A stretch of DNA of 64,000 nucleotides from JACKAQ01 sp020634975 [NCBI: Calditrichia bacterium] (GCA_020634975.1 JACKAQ010000002.1:558001-622000); one strand, 5' to 3'. Positions 18,765 to 28,292 are shown, counted from the stretch's first letter. Program-made: numbers and translations. Notes: generated by a model not told the origin, from the sequence alone.

Positions 18765-21548
18765 TTATTCGGCGGTGCCGATTAGCGTAAATGCCGCCCA
18801 ATCTTTGGGATCCGGGAATTTTTTTCGCGTTTCGATCATCGCGTTTTGGAGCGCGAGCGCTTTGTTGCCATGTCGTAAATATTCCGTGTAAAAATGGATC
18901 ATCAATTCTTTGGTCGATTCGTCATCCACCTGCCACAAACTGACCAGTAGCGACCGCGCTCCGGCAGCCAAAAATGCCCGGGTAAATCCGATCGTGCCCT
19001 GCCCCAAAACTTTGCCCAATCCGGTTTGGCAGGCGCTGAGCGTTACCAAATCCGCTTTCAGGAAAAAGTTATTAACGATTGTCCGGGCATCCAAAATTCC
19101 CGGAAATTCGGGTTTTGGCGGCGCCATTTTTGCGGACATCCGGGATAAATCGTCGTTCGGATCATTCAATTTTACAGCGAGTCGTGGATCACCGGGAAAC
19201 GCCAGTTGCGCAGATTGCGGTTGTAAATCGATATCGCCGGGTTCCAGTTCGCTCAAAACCACAAACGAACTCAGCGGATCGTCAATGCAGGCAAAGCCGT
19301 GCGTTGCAAAATGCAGCACGCTGAAATCCTGATGCCAGGCTTCCAGCCGCAGCCGGTCTGCCTGTTTGCCGATAAACAGCTCCGATCGATCGCGACCGAA
19401 CAACTGTGCAATCGCTTTTGCCTCGTCCTCTGCGCCGGATAGTTGCGAAAACTTTATTTCTAAACCGCATGATTGCACAAGCTGTGGCATTTGCGGATTT
19501 CCGATAATCCAGGCTTTGGGATCACGTTGGTCCGCTGGGCGTTGCTGCGCCGCGATCGACGCCCAATCCTGTTCGGACGGCGCGTACGTGAGCACAAACT
19601 GATCGCCAAAATACTGTTCGTTTTTATCCAGCAGCGATGCGAATGGCACAATCCACAGCGAGCGGTGCGGAATAATCACCAGCGTTTGGTTGTCGCCGGA
19701 TGGCAGCGAATGCCGAATCGGTGCGATGAGCAGTTGAAACAACTGCTGCGCCAATTTGGTATGCGAGCGAATGGTGGAAACATCTGTCGGTAAAAATATC
19801 GGCACTGCATTTCGTGACGCCGTTATCCCGCGCGATTGCTGAACGTGCAGCGCGGATCGGTATTCGTTGATCAGCGCATCCAGCGAATCGGGCGATACCG
19901 GAACAACGGCACCATTGATATCGTTCTCCGGCGATTTGGTCAAAATAGCTATTTGGTTATCGAGTAAAAAATATTCCAGAAACGTAACTGCTGGCAAATT
20001 CTCCGGCGCATTTGCGACTGCTGTTTCGCCCATTTCGGAGGCAATGCCTTGGGATAATTTTTGCTCGAGATCAGGGTCCGGTTGGGAAATTGTGCCGGGA
20101 AACAGTTGGTTGGAGGTGATGCCGATTGACGTTTGCGCCATCATATTTGAATTGTTGTTAGCCGTGCCGATCGAGAATTCGTAAAAACTTTGCGGCGATT
20201 GCGATTCGAGATAGGTGAGCGGCAAAGTGCCGGAAATCGGCGGTTTGCTGCCCATTTTGGTTTGCCGAAGTGCGGCGAGAGAGCTGCCGCGAAGTTTTTC
20301 GATCACCGGTCGCGCGATGCTGAAATCGTTGTTTTTCAACGAAACATTGATAGCCGTTCGGGCATAATCGTTGAGAAATGCCGTTTGATTTTCCAAAAAA
20401 CTGACCTTTCCTTGATCGGTCGAAAATCTGCCGCCCAAAGATTCTACAATGTCAAAATAGGTTTTGAAATACGCCAACGCTTTCTCATCATCACCGGTTG
20501 CGGAATAGCATTTTGCCAACCCGCCGTTGGCATGCCACGCGGTTTCTTCATCGTTTACGGTGGCGTTTTTGGTGAGGGTTTGGTGATAATAATCTGTTGC
20601 CGTTTTGATATCGCCGCTTTCGAAATAGGTTGAGGCAAGGTGCGCCAGTGCACGGCAATAGCCACGATTATCGCCGGCGGTTTGATATAAAACCAGCGAT
20701 TGTTTGATATCCGCAATAGCAGCCGGAAAATCGCCCTCTTCCCGAAATGCGGCACCGCGAGCCAAATACGCTTGCCGAAGCTGATTGGAAATCTGGGCAT
20801 CAGGTTGTTCGGACAGCAGCGCATCCAGCAGTGTTTTTGCACTGTCTAACTGATTGTTTTTTATGTAGCTCCAAGCAATATTTGCAGAAATGTGCCGTTC
20901 TTCGGACACCAGTCCGGAGCGCTTGGCAATTTGCAGCGCCTGCGAATACAATGTTTGCGATTGCGAAAACTGACTTTGTTGCAAATACATATTTCCGGCA
21001 TTTATGAGCAGCATAACCGATAACCGGGCTTCTGTTTTGGTGGGGTTCTGCGCTAAAAAATCGCCGAAATCGTCAAATGTTGCAGAATACAAATCCGTGA
21101 CCAACGCAAAACCGTCGCCGGAATTATACCCTTTAGATGACGATTGCAAATCGGACAACGCATCGTCAAACAGGTTTTCGGCTCCCGTTGCGTTTTTGGT
21201 TTCGAGAATTTTCAACCCTTTTTCAAAATAGCCGAGCCCCCGTTGATATTCTGAACGAGCTTCATAAAAATTACCAACCATGTTGCAAATAGCCGCGCTG
21301 GCGAGAAAATCGTCCACAGATTCAGCTTTGAGTAGCGCTTCCCGGAAAGCGGATAAAACAGCTTCCTTTTGCAAAATGTCATCGGAATTTTGGGCGAGTA
21401 ACGCCGCGGCTGAATCCGCTTTGCTGACCGCTTCAAAAATTGCATCGCGAGCCGCAGGTTGGGCAAATAATCCGGTGGCAATGGCAATCTGGAAAAATAA
21501 CCCCACCATAAAGCTGTGTTTATATAAATGTAAAACCTGATTTTTCAT
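18765..21548 (-). CDS. Exported TPR-CHAT domain putative cysteine protease
   Basis: A 927-residue protein from an ATG at 21548, chosen because AAGG and a signal peptide (about residues 1-29, ending GLFAQ) sit there. Residues about 30-430 are tetratricopeptide repeats (for example ALAYFKTYFDIVES, SALAHLASTYFESGDIKTATDYYHQTL). The C-terminal CHAT domain (about 620-925) is a caspase-like peptidase fold and keeps both putative catalytic residues, H750 in LHFATHGF and C840 in LSACQTG. CHAT proteins are usually cytoplasmic, for example the Csx29 type activated by Cas7-11, so an exported form is notable. It sits upstream of the sulfatase gene. Its substrate and trigger are unknown. Confidence 0.88.
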   Translation of the reverse strand: MKNQVLHLYKHSFMVGLFFQIAIATGLFAQPAARDAIFEAVSKADSAAALLAQNSDDILQKEAVLSAFREALLKAESVDDFLASAAICNMVGNFYEARSEYQRGLGYFEKGLKILETKNATGAENLFDDALSDLQSSSKGYNSGDGFALVTDLYSATFDDFGDFLAQNPTKTEARLSVMLLINAGNMYLQQSQFSQSQTLYSQALQIAKRSGLVSEERHISANIAWSYIKNNQLDSAKTLLDALLSEQPDAQISNQLRQAYLARGAAFREEGDFPAAIADIKQSLVLYQTAGDNRGYCRALAHLASTYFESGDIKTATDYYHQTLTKNATVNDEETAWHANGGLAKCYSATGDDEKALAYFKTYFDIVESLGGRFSTDQGKVSFLENQTAFLNDYARTAINVSLKNNDFSIARPVIEKLRGSSLAALRQTKMGSKPPISGTLPLTYLESQSPQSFYEFSIGTANNNSNMMAQTSIGITSNQLFPGTISQPDPDLEQKLSQGIASEMGETAVANAPENLPAVTFLEYFLLDNQIAILTKSPENDINGAVVPVSPDSLDALINEYRSALHVQQSRGITASRNAVPIFLPTDVSTIRSHTKLAQQLFQLLIAPIRHSLPSGDNQTLVIIPHRSLWIVPFASLLDKNEQYFGDQFVLTYAPSEQDWASIAAQQRPADQRDPKAWIIGNPQMPQLVQSCGLEIKFSQLSGAEDEAKAIAQLFGRDRSELFIGKQADRLRLEAWHQDFSVLHFATHGFACIDDPLSSFVVLSELEPGDIDLQPQSAQLAFPGDPRLAVKLNDPNDDLSRMSAKMAPPKPEFPGILDARTIVNNFFLKADLVTLSACQTGLGKVLGQGTIGFTRAFLAAGARSLLVSLWQVDDESTKELMIHFYTEYLRHGNKALALQNAMIETRKKFPDPKDWAAFTLIGTAE

Positions 21549-21677
21549 GTTGTGCCTTCTGCGAAAAAGGTGATTAACATTTGGCAATCTGCGATAATAT
21601 GCCCAACATATTCCGGGAAAGCTATTAAAAATCGGGGATTTACAAAGAAAAAGAGCGATTGAGCAGTCTGCAGGAAA

Positions 21678-22268
21678 TTACAATTGCCGGACAACTTTGC
21701 AGGGATTTCCGAACGCGAGCACATTAGCCGGTATATTTTTGGTGACGATCGAACCTGCGCCGATCGTCGTATTGTCACCGATGGAAACGCCGGGGAAAAC
21801 GATGCAACTGCCGCCAATCCATACGTTATCGCCAATCGCCACCGGCGCGGCGGCGGTGTGATAGATGGCGGTGCCGTCGGTTTCATCCCAATTTTGTTTG
21901 ATGCGATCACTCGCCTTCAACGGATGATACGCCGTATAAATCTGCACATTCGGCGCAATCAACCCGTTTTTTCCGATGGAAATGCGATTGCAATCCAGAA
22001 ATGTCGCGTTAAAGTTGATAAACGTGTTATCGCCGATAAAAATATTTTCGCCGTAATCGCAAAAAAATGGCGCTTCGATCCACACATTTTTACCCAATTT
22101 CCCGAACAATTCTCTCAACGCAGCGGTTTTGGCGGCTGCATCGTGCGATTCAGTGGAATTGAAAATCCGCAATAATCGCCGCGCTTTGTGATACATTTTG
22201 ATCAACTCGGGATCGCGGGAATTATACGGCTGGCTGGCCAGCATTTTTTCTTTTTCTGTCATTTTCAT
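21678..22268 (-). CDS. Sugar O-acetyltransferase, maltose/galactoside acetyltransferase family
   Basis: A 196-residue acetyl-CoA-dependent enzyme of the left-handed beta-helix type. The N-terminal helical cap (about 1-60, EKEKMLASQPYNSRDPEL) is typical of maltose and galactoside O-acetyltransferases. Hexapeptide repeats follow (APFFCDYGENIFIGDNTFINFNATFLD, APVAIGDNVWIGGSCIVFPGVSIGDNTTIGAGSIV), with the active-site histidine in the TAYHPL segment. Its ATG overlaps the stop of the preceding GNAT gene by four bases (ATGA), so the two are translationally coupled. The acceptor sugar is unknown. Confidence 0.9.
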   Translation of the reverse strand: MKMTEKEKMLASQPYNSRDPELIKMYHKARRLLRIFNSTESHDAAAKTAALRELFGKLGKNVWIEAPFFCDYGENIFIGDNTFINFNATFLDCNRISIGKNGLIAPNVQIYTAYHPLKASDRIKQNWDETDGTAIYHTAAAPVAIGDNVWIGGSCIVFPGVSIGDNTTIGAGSIVTKNIPANVLAFGNPCKVVRQL

Positions 22269-22774
22269 TCGAAATTGAAACCCAGCAAAACCGTATCTTC
22301 TGAATTAAACGCAATGATGCCTTCATTCACAAAACCCAGTTTTTGGAGCAACCCGATCGACGCGATATTGTCCGGTTTGGTGATTGCCACAACGCGTTTG
22401 AGTTTGAGCGTATTTTTGGCGAACTCCAGCGTGGCGATTGCGGCTTCCGAAGTGTATCCTTTTTTGAAAAATTCCGGCAGCATCGCAAAACCGATGTCGA
22501 TATCAGCCATCGTATCGCGTTTGAGCAACCCGCACATACCAACCGGTGTTTGCGAATGTTTCAACGAAACCCGCCACAATCCGAAGCCGTTTTCCGTATA
22601 GCTTTTGATCGGACCGTTTCGCAAATAGGTTTTGGCGTCGTCGATATTTCGAACGCCTCTGTCGCCAATGAAACGCAGCCAGCCGTCAGAATTGACCAGT
22701 TTTTGGATAAACGGCGCGTCGTTTTCATCAAATTCGCTGATGATTAACCGCTCGGTTTCGATGCTTACGGGCAT
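22265..22774 (-). CDS. GNAT-family N-acetyltransferase, RimJ/RimL-like
   Basis: A 169-residue protein of the acetyltransferase_3 group (RimJ/RimL-like). It opens with ETERLIISEFDENDAPFIQKLVNSDGWLRFIGD, and the acetyl-CoA loop region and C-terminal signature are present (IGFAMLPEFFKKGYTSEAAIATLEFA, NIASIGLLQKLGF). The target may be a protein N-terminus, amine or antibiotic and cannot be told from sequence. It is first in a two-gene operon with the sugar O-acetyltransferase. Confidence 0.87.
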   Translation of the reverse strand: MPVSIETERLIISEFDENDAPFIQKLVNSDGWLRFIGDRGVRNIDDAKTYLRNGPIKSYTENGFGLWRVSLKHSQTPVGMCGLLKRDTMADIDIGFAMLPEFFKKGYTSEAAIATLEFAKNTLKLKRVVAITKPDNIASIGLLQKLGFVNEGIIAFNSEDTVLLGFNFE

Positions 22775-22933
22775 ATTCTCGCTTTCATATTGATGAAACT
22801 GTTGATCTATTTTGAGCGAATTTAGGCAGTTTCACGCGATCATCAAAATTATTTTCGCGATTTGCCGGATGAATTTGCACAGTTCGACCGATTCAACTGT
22901 TGTAAAAATGCGCCATTTACCGTATTATTTCCG

Positions 22934-23680
22934 ATGAATAAACCGCAGAGCAAAACCATTCGCGTCGAATCTATTTCCAAAACTTTTTCGGGTGACCAAC
23001 CGGCTGTAAATGCAGTGTCATTCACGATTTCAGACGGCAAAACGCTGGCGTTGATCGGCACCAGCGGCAGCGGAAAAACCACCATTCTGAAGATTTTGAA
23101 CCGATTGTTGCGACCGGATTCGGGGCGGGTGATCATTCGCGGAACAGATATTTCCGGCACAGATGCGACCGGGCTGCGGCGACAAATCGGATACATTATT
23201 CAGGGTGCCGCGCTGTTTCCGCACTGGACGATTTCCCAAAATGTCGGGTTGGTTCCGCGGTTGCTCGGCTGGCGAAAAAAGCGCATTGAATCGCGGGTAA
23301 CGGAATTGCTGCAACTGGTCGGACTGCCGGACGATTTTCGATCGCGATATCCAGCGGAACTGAGCGGCGGGCAGCAACAACGCGTCGGGATTGCCCGGGC
23401 GTTGGCGGCCGATCCGCCCATCATTCTGCTCGACGAACCGTTCTCTGCACTCGACCCGATCACCCGGCGACAGTTGCAGGATGAATTTTTGAACCTTCGC
23501 CGCCAGCTCGATAAAACGATGGTACTGGTCACGCACGATCTCGAAGAGGCATTTTTGCTCGCCGACGAAATTTTGGTGCTGGATAGGGGAGAAGTGCAAC
23601 AAATTGGCTCAGCGGCGGATTTAAGGGACAATCCCGCCAACGATTTTGTGAAACAATTTGTGGAAAGCCAACTGCGATAA
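22934..23680 (+). CDS. ABC transporter ATPase, osmoprotectant (OpuCA/ProV) type
   Basis: From the ATG at 22934 the protein has 248 residues; a TTG at 22862 would add 24 residues without family resemblance, and neither start has a strong ribosome site. All ABC motifs are intact: Walker A GTSGSGKTT, the Q-loop in IGYIIQGAALFPHWTISQNV, the LSGGQQQR signature, Walker B IILLDEP and the H-loop in LVTHD. The PHWTISQNV segment is characteristic of the glycine betaine/choline/carnitine OpuC group. It lacks the C-terminal CBS pair of full-size OpuCA, so ionic-strength gating through CBS is not expected. It shares one base with the next gene, the fused permease. Confidence 0.88.
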   Translation: MNKPQSKTIRVESISKTFSGDQPAVNAVSFTISDGKTLALIGTSGSGKTTILKILNRLLRPDSGRVIIRGTDISGTDATGLRRQIGYIIQGAALFPHWTISQNVGLVPRLLGWRKKRIESRVTELLQLVGLPDDFRSRYPAELSGGQQQRVGIARALAADPPIILLDEPFSALDPITRRQLQDEFLNLRRQLDKTMVLVTHDLEEAFLLADEILVLDRGEVQQIGSAADLRDNPANDFVKQFVESQLR

Positions 23681-25212
23681 TGCGAAATTTTAGCAAACAT
23701 ATTGCGTTCCTCAACTTCCTGTTTTTGCTGATATTTACACCCGCAAACTCACAGGAAATTGTAACGATCGGCTCGAAAAATTTTCCCGAATCTCGGGTAC
23801 TCGGCGAAGTGATGGCACAGCTCATCGAAGCCAAAACCGATTACGCCGTTCAGCGAAAATGGGGGCTCGGCGGCACGCTGATTTGTTTCGAAGCGCTGCG
23901 CAATGGAGATATCGATATTTACCCGGAATACACCGGCACCGGCGCAACGGCGATTCTCAACGCACCATCGCTCAGCGTTAATCCGGACAGCTTGTTTGCA
24001 TTTGTGCAACGGCAATTTCGGCTACAATTTCAGATCGAATGGCTTGCTCCGTTCGGGTTCAATAACACTTACGCAATCGTCGTTTCGCCGGAGATTGCCG
24101 CAAATACGCTGACGGAATTGGCGGCTATTGCGGGCGAAATCCGGGCGGGATTTTCTCACGAATTTCTCAATCGTCCGGACGGGTATCCCGGCTTGGCGAA
24201 AACCTATCGATTGAAATTTGGCGAGTTACGAGGAATGGAGCACGGGCTCGCGTATCAGGCCATCGCCGCCGGCGAAATCGATTTGACCGACGCATATTCC
24301 ACCGACGGCAAATTAGAAAAATATCATCTGAAAGCGTTGGCGGATGACATACACTTTTTCCCGCCGTATTTCGCGGCGCCGATGGTGCGCATCGCAACGC
24401 TGAAACGGCTGCCGAAATTGGCGGGTGTACTCAAATTGTTGGACAATCGCATCAGTGAAGCCGCAATCCGCCAGATGAATTTTCGGGTGGAAGTGCTCAA
24501 CGAGCCGTTTGCAACCGTTGCCCGCGATTTTTTGGTGAGTAATAATTTGATCGAAAATACAGCGCCAAAATCGGGGCGCAGCATCGGGCAAATAATTGCG
24601 GAAAAAACCACAGAACATCTGTTCCTGACATTTTTGGCGACATTTTTGGCGGTGCTGGTCGGCGTTCCAGTGGGCATCGCGCTGCCGCAGTTCCCGAAAT
24701 TTGCCGCACCCGTTTTGGGATTTGCGAGCATCGTTCAAACCATTCCCAGTCTGGCAATTTTGGGGCTAATGATTCCGTTGTTCGGCATCGGTACTTTACC
24801 GGCGATCATCGCACTGTTTTTGTATGCGCTGCTGCCGGTGCTGCGAAATACGTACAGCGGCATTCGCTCCGTCGATCCGAAATTGAAAGAAGCCGGCACG
24901 GCGATGGGCATGACCCGTTTTCAACGGTTGTGGATGCTGGAACTCCCTGTTTCTACGGGATTTATCATGGCTGGCATTCGCACCGCAACGGTGATCAACA
25001 TTGGTACGGCAACACTGGCGGCGTTCATCGGTGCGGGCGGTTTGGGAGAGTTGATCATTACCGGCATCACTTTGAACGATAAAGCTCGGATCATGCAGGG
25101 TGCCATTCCCGCCGCGCTATTGGCATTGTTGATGGATTTTTTGCTGGCGAATTTAGAGAAAAAACTGACACCAAAAGGATTGCAAATCGGTAATCCCGAT
25201 GAGAAAATATGA
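23680..25212 (+). CDS. Fused substrate-binding protein and permease, osmoprotectant ABC importer
   Basis: A 510-residue fusion. A signal peptide (about 1-24) leads into an OpuAC-type binding domain (about 25-285), marked by IVTIGSKNFPESRVLGEVMAQLIE and GDIDIYPEYTGTGATAIL. The second half (about 300-500) is a five- to six-helix permease with the coupling-helix region EAGTAMGMTRFQRLWMLELP. Fusions of these modules are known in Opu-type uptake systems, often in the reverse order. The ATG overlaps the ATPase stop codon (TAATG). The pair should form a complete importer for glycine betaine, choline, ergothioneine-like or related quaternary amines. Confidence 0.9.
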   Translation: MRNFSKHIAFLNFLFLLIFTPANSQEIVTIGSKNFPESRVLGEVMAQLIEAKTDYAVQRKWGLGGTLICFEALRNGDIDIYPEYTGTGATAILNAPSLSVNPDSLFAFVQRQFRLQFQIEWLAPFGFNNTYAIVVSPEIAANTLTELAAIAGEIRAGFSHEFLNRPDGYPGLAKTYRLKFGELRGMEHGLAYQAIAAGEIDLTDAYSTDGKLEKYHLKALADDIHFFPPYFAAPMVRIATLKRLPKLAGVLKLLDNRISEAAIRQMNFRVEVLNEPFATVARDFLVSNNLIENTAPKSGRSIGQIIAEKTTEHLFLTFLATFLAVLVGVPVGIALPQFPKFAAPVLGFASIVQTIPSLAILGLMIPLFGIGTLPAIIALFLYALLPVLRNTYSGIRSVDPKLKEAGTAMGMTRFQRLWMLELPVSTGFIMAGIRTATVINIGTATLAAFIGAGGLGELIITGITLNDKARIMQGAIPAALLALLMDFLLANLEKKLTPKGLQIGNPDEKI

Positions 25213-25256
25213 TCTGGCAATTGCATTTTTGTTAAAATTCAGTTAACGTTGCAAGC

Positions 25257-26294
25257 ATGAAAAAACAACAAGATATATCGGAAAAACTGAAAGCTTTTTG
25301 GCGCTATCTGAATGCGTCGGAGCAGCGATTCAATATTGCGGTTTTGGTGGGAATCGCCATTTATCTCACCCTGATCGGAAAATTGATCAAAACCCGGCCG
25401 GACCACATTTTTTTTGCGCTGATTATTTTTGCTTTTGCAGTGCTCGGTAAAAAATGGGGCAAAATGTTGCTCACAGATTGGGCACCGTGGATTTTTTTCT
25501 GGATGGCATATGATATGATGCGCGGCGTCGCCGATACCTTCCGAAGTACGATAAATATTGCTCAACCCTACGAAATCGAGAAATCCCTGTTTGGCTGGCT
25601 GACTCCGGCGGATATTCCGGCGTTTTATTTTCAAAGCTGGCAACAGCTGCACGAAAGCGATTTCTTGAAAACATTTTTCGACGTGTTTACTTCCAATATT
25701 TATGCGATTCATTTTCCAATGCCGCTGATTATCGGGTGGATAATCTGGCACACACTGAACGACAGACGCAATTATTATCAACTGATTTATACGCTTACTG
25801 TGCTCAATTTTATGGCGTTGGTTACGTTTATGCTGTATCCTGCCGCGCCGCCCTGGTATGTTTTTGAGCACGGATTTGTTCAGCCAACCGGCGAGTTTTT
25901 AGAAGCTGCCGGCGCACTCGTCAATTTCGATAAACTCATTGGTAGCAACGTGTTACGGTCGATTTGGAACACGTTTAATTCCAATAAATTTGCGGCAATT
26001 CCATCGCTGCATTCGGGATATCCGAGCGCCATTGCGCTGTTTATGTGGCTGCGATTTGGCGGCAAACACTGGCTCTGGATTCTCTATCCGGCAGCGGCGT
26101 GGTTTTCTGCCGTGTATCTCAATCATCATTATATAATTGATCTGATCATCGGTTCGCTGTATGCATTTACTGCGTATGCGTTCACAAAATATATTTTGAT
26201 ACCCAAACTTTTTGATCGTATCGTTAATTTTGATTTGGGATCGAAAGAAATGTTGGTCGTGCAGCGAAACGCCATCAACCCACAGGATTCGTAA
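25257..26294 (+). CDS. PAP2/AUR1-like membrane phosphotransferase or phosphatase
   Basis: A 345-residue polytopic membrane protein with about six hydrophobic segments. It carries the motifs of the PAP2_3 (inositol-phosphotransferase/AUR1-like) group: IPSLHSGYPSA near residue 245 and YLNHHYIIDLIIG near residue 285, which hold the two catalytic histidines and the aspartate. Members transfer or remove phospho-headgroups on membrane lipids, such as inositol phosphoryl groups to ceramide or dialkylglycerol, or dephosphorylate lipid phosphates. The specific substrate is not evident. The stop codon directly abuts the dtd start, so these two are co-transcribed. Confidence 0.82.
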   Translation: MKKQQDISEKLKAFWRYLNASEQRFNIAVLVGIAIYLTLIGKLIKTRPDHIFFALIIFAFAVLGKKWGKMLLTDWAPWIFFWMAYDMMRGVADTFRSTINIAQPYEIEKSLFGWLTPADIPAFYFQSWQQLHESDFLKTFFDVFTSNIYAIHFPMPLIIGWIIWHTLNDRRNYYQLIYTLTVLNFMALVTFMLYPAAPPWYVFEHGFVQPTGEFLEAAGALVNFDKLIGSNVLRSIWNTFNSNKFAAIPSLHSGYPSAIALFMWLRFGGKHWLWILYPAAAWFSAVYLNHHYIIDLIIGSLYAFTAYAFTKYILIPKLFDRIVNFDLGSKEMLVVQRNAINPQDS

Positions 26295-26759
26295 ATGAAA
26301 GCGGTTATCCAACGCGTTACTCATGGCAGCGTTACCGTTGATGATAAAATTATTGGGAAAATTGGGCACGGTTTTGTAATTTTGCTCGGCATTACTCATG
26401 ATGATGCAACGGAAGACGCGGATTATTTGGCAGAGAAAATTGTTCATTTGCGTGTTTTTGAAGATGCTGATGGCAAAATGAATCGCAGTTTGGCAGATGT
26501 TGGCGGCAGCATGTTGGTCATTTCCCAATTCACGTTATTTGCCAACACCCGAAAAGGGCGGCGACCCAGTTTTATCGACGCAGCCCGCCCGGAAGTTGCG
26601 ATTCCGTTGTATGAATATTTTATGGAAAAATCACGATCGTTGAGTATTCCGGTGGAATGCGGTGAATTTGGTGCAATGATGGCAGTTGAAATTCACAACG
26701 ATGGACCGGTTACCATCATCATCGACAGCCGCGACCGCCTGTCGCCGCGTCGAGATTAA
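26295..26759 (+). CDS. dtd: D-aminoacyl-tRNA deacylase
   Basis: A 154-residue cytoplasmic proofreading enzyme that hydrolyses D-aminoacyl-tRNA and misloaded glycyl-tRNA(Ala). The fold hallmarks are complete: [13 protein letters not shown] at the N-terminus, the catalytic SQFTL motif and the NDGPVTI motif whose Gly-cisPro-type loop screens chirality (here G-P). Length is close to the family norm of about 145 residues. The ATG follows the previous gene's stop codon with no spacing, with AGGA supplied from within that gene. Confidence 0.95.
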   Translation: MKAVIQRVTHGSVTVDDKIIGKIGHGFVILLGITHDDATEDADYLAEKIVHLRVFEDADGKMNRSLADVGGSMLVISQFTLFANTRKGRRPSFIDAARPEVAIPLYEYFMEKSRSLSIPVECGEFGAMMAVEIHNDGPVTIIIDSRDRLSPRRD

Positions 26760-26793
26760 TTTTAAAAAATACAAATGGTTACGGAGTGCATAT

Positions 26794-27600
26794 TTGGACC
26801 GAATTCGAGATTTCATCTATCAATTGATTGACAGATTCCGCAATTTTAACTGGTGGCAAAAAATATTGACACTGTTGGCAGCAGTGCTGCTGTTCGCGCT
26901 TTTTGTGGATTGGGTCGTGATGCCGCTTTATACCCGGCACGGATCTGAATATGAATTGCCGGATGTCACCGAAAAAAATGTTGAAAATGCAATGGATATT
27001 CTCGACGACAACGGGTTTATCCCGATCGTTCAGGATTCTGTTTTCGATAGTTTCTACCCGGTTGGCACTGTTGTTCGCCAAAATCCGACAGCGTTTTCTA
27101 CCGTCAAACGTGGTCGACGGGTTTATCTGGTTGTCAGCAGCGGTGAAAAGCCTATTTTCATGCCGAAACTTGTTTCGGAAACGCTGGTCAATGCCCGGTT
27201 GAAACTGCGGGAAGTGGGAATCGAGGTCGGGAAAGTCGATTACGATTATTCGGAGCGCTATCCGTATCGCGAGGTGGTAATCGCCCAATCTGTTTCCGCC
27301 GGTGAACAAATTTATAAAAATCAGGCTATCAATTTAACAGTCAGTCTCGGGCCACCTCCGTCATCGTTAGTGATGCCCAATCTCGCCGGAAAAAGTCTGG
27401 AATCCGCCAAACGCGAGCTGGAAGTTCTGGGGCTCAGCGCCGGAAAACTGGTCACGCGATTGCGTTACATGCCCAATCTGGTGCCGAACACAGTGATTTC
27501 GCAGTCTGTTGCCACCGGCACAACTGTTTCGGAAATCGAATCATTGGAACTGGTAATCAGCACCGACCAAATTCCCCAACGCGAAAACGGTCGATACTAA
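26794..27600 (+). CDS. Membrane-anchored triple PASTA-domain protein
   Basis: The best start is a TTG at 26794, which has GGAG eight bases before it and lies just after dtd; the only in-frame ATGs are inside dtd. The 268-residue product has a short cytoplasmic basic segment, one membrane helix (about 20-42) and three PASTA repeats (about 53-120, 121-192 and 193-262; for example MPKLVSETLVNARLKLREVG and MPNLAGKSLESAKRELEVLG). PASTA domains bind peptidoglycan fragments and usually belong to PknB kinases or penicillin-binding proteins, but neither catalytic domain is present. A stand-alone periplasmic cell-wall sensor or division-related role is inferred. It is followed 11 bases later by rpe. 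Confidence 0.88.
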   Translation: MDRIRDFIYQLIDRFRNFNWWQKILTLLAAVLLFALFVDWVVMPLYTRHGSEYELPDVTEKNVENAMDILDDNGFIPIVQDSVFDSFYPVGTVVRQNPTAFSTVKRGRRVYLVVSSGEKPIFMPKLVSETLVNARLKLREVGIEVGKVDYDYSERYPYREVVIAQSVSAGEQIYKNQAINLTVSLGPPPSSLVMPNLAGKSLESAKRELEVLGLSAGKLVTRLRYMPNLVPNTVISQSVATGTTVSEIESLELVISTDQIPQRENGRY

Positions 27601-27611
27601 CAGGATTTTAT

Positions 27612-28292
27612 ATGCCGATTCACATTTTGCCATCTATTTTGGCTGCGGATCACGGAAAATTTATTGCAGAATCCCAAACGGTGGATATCCCCGAAATCGA
27701 ATATCTGCACGTTGATGTAATGGACGGGCATTTTGTTCCCAACATCACTTTTGGCCCGAATGTAGTCGCTTCCCTCAAAAAAAACACTCGTTTCAAACTG
27801 GATGTGCACCTGATGATCGAAAATCCAGATCAGTACATTCCGCAATTTGCGGCTGCCGGTGCGGAAATTATCACGGTTCATCAGGAAGCTTGCGTGCACC
27901 TGCATCGCACGTTGGCGTTGATTCGCGATCACGGGGCGAAAGCCGGTGTGGCAATCAACCCGGCAACATCGCCGGAAACGCTGCGATGGATTCTCGATTC
28001 GGTTGATCTGGTTTTGGTGATGAGCGTAAATCCCGGTTTTGGCGGACAATCATTTATTCCGTCATCGCTGGAAAAATTGCAGGTGCTGTATCGCTGGCGC
28101 GAAGAATTTCGCTATCGCTATTTGCTGGAAATTGATGGCGGAATTGACACGAAAACGATCGCCGGAGCCATCTCAGCTGGTGCAGAAATGCTGGTTGCAG
28201 GGAGCGCAATTTTCGGGAATACTGACCGAATTAATGCCATCCAAAATTTACGCAACGCCGCTAAAAATCAGGCAGTTAGCAAAAAAATCTGA
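27612..28292 (+). CDS. rpe: Ribulose-phosphate 3-epimerase
   Basis: A 226-residue TIM-barrel enzyme of the pentose phosphate pathway that interconverts ribulose 5-phosphate and xylulose 5-phosphate. Family motifs are intact: the N-terminal PSILAADHG, metal-binding HVDVMDGHFVPNITFGP with the catalytic aspartate, LDVHLMIENP, VMSVNPGFGGQSF and the phosphate-binding EIDGGID and VAGSAIFG. AGGA precedes the ATG. PASTA-rpe adjacency is a common bacterial arrangement. Confidence 0.96.
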   Translation: MPIHILPSILAADHGKFIAESQTVDIPEIEYLHVDVMDGHFVPNITFGPNVVASLKKNTRFKLDVHLMIENPDQYIPQFAAAGAEIITVHQEACVHLHRTLALIRDHGAKAGVAINPATSPETLRWILDSVDLVLVMSVNPGFGGQSFIPSSLEKLQVLYRWREEFRYRYLLEIDGGIDTKTIAGAISAGAEMLVAGSAIFGNTDRINAIQNLRNAAKNQAVSKKI

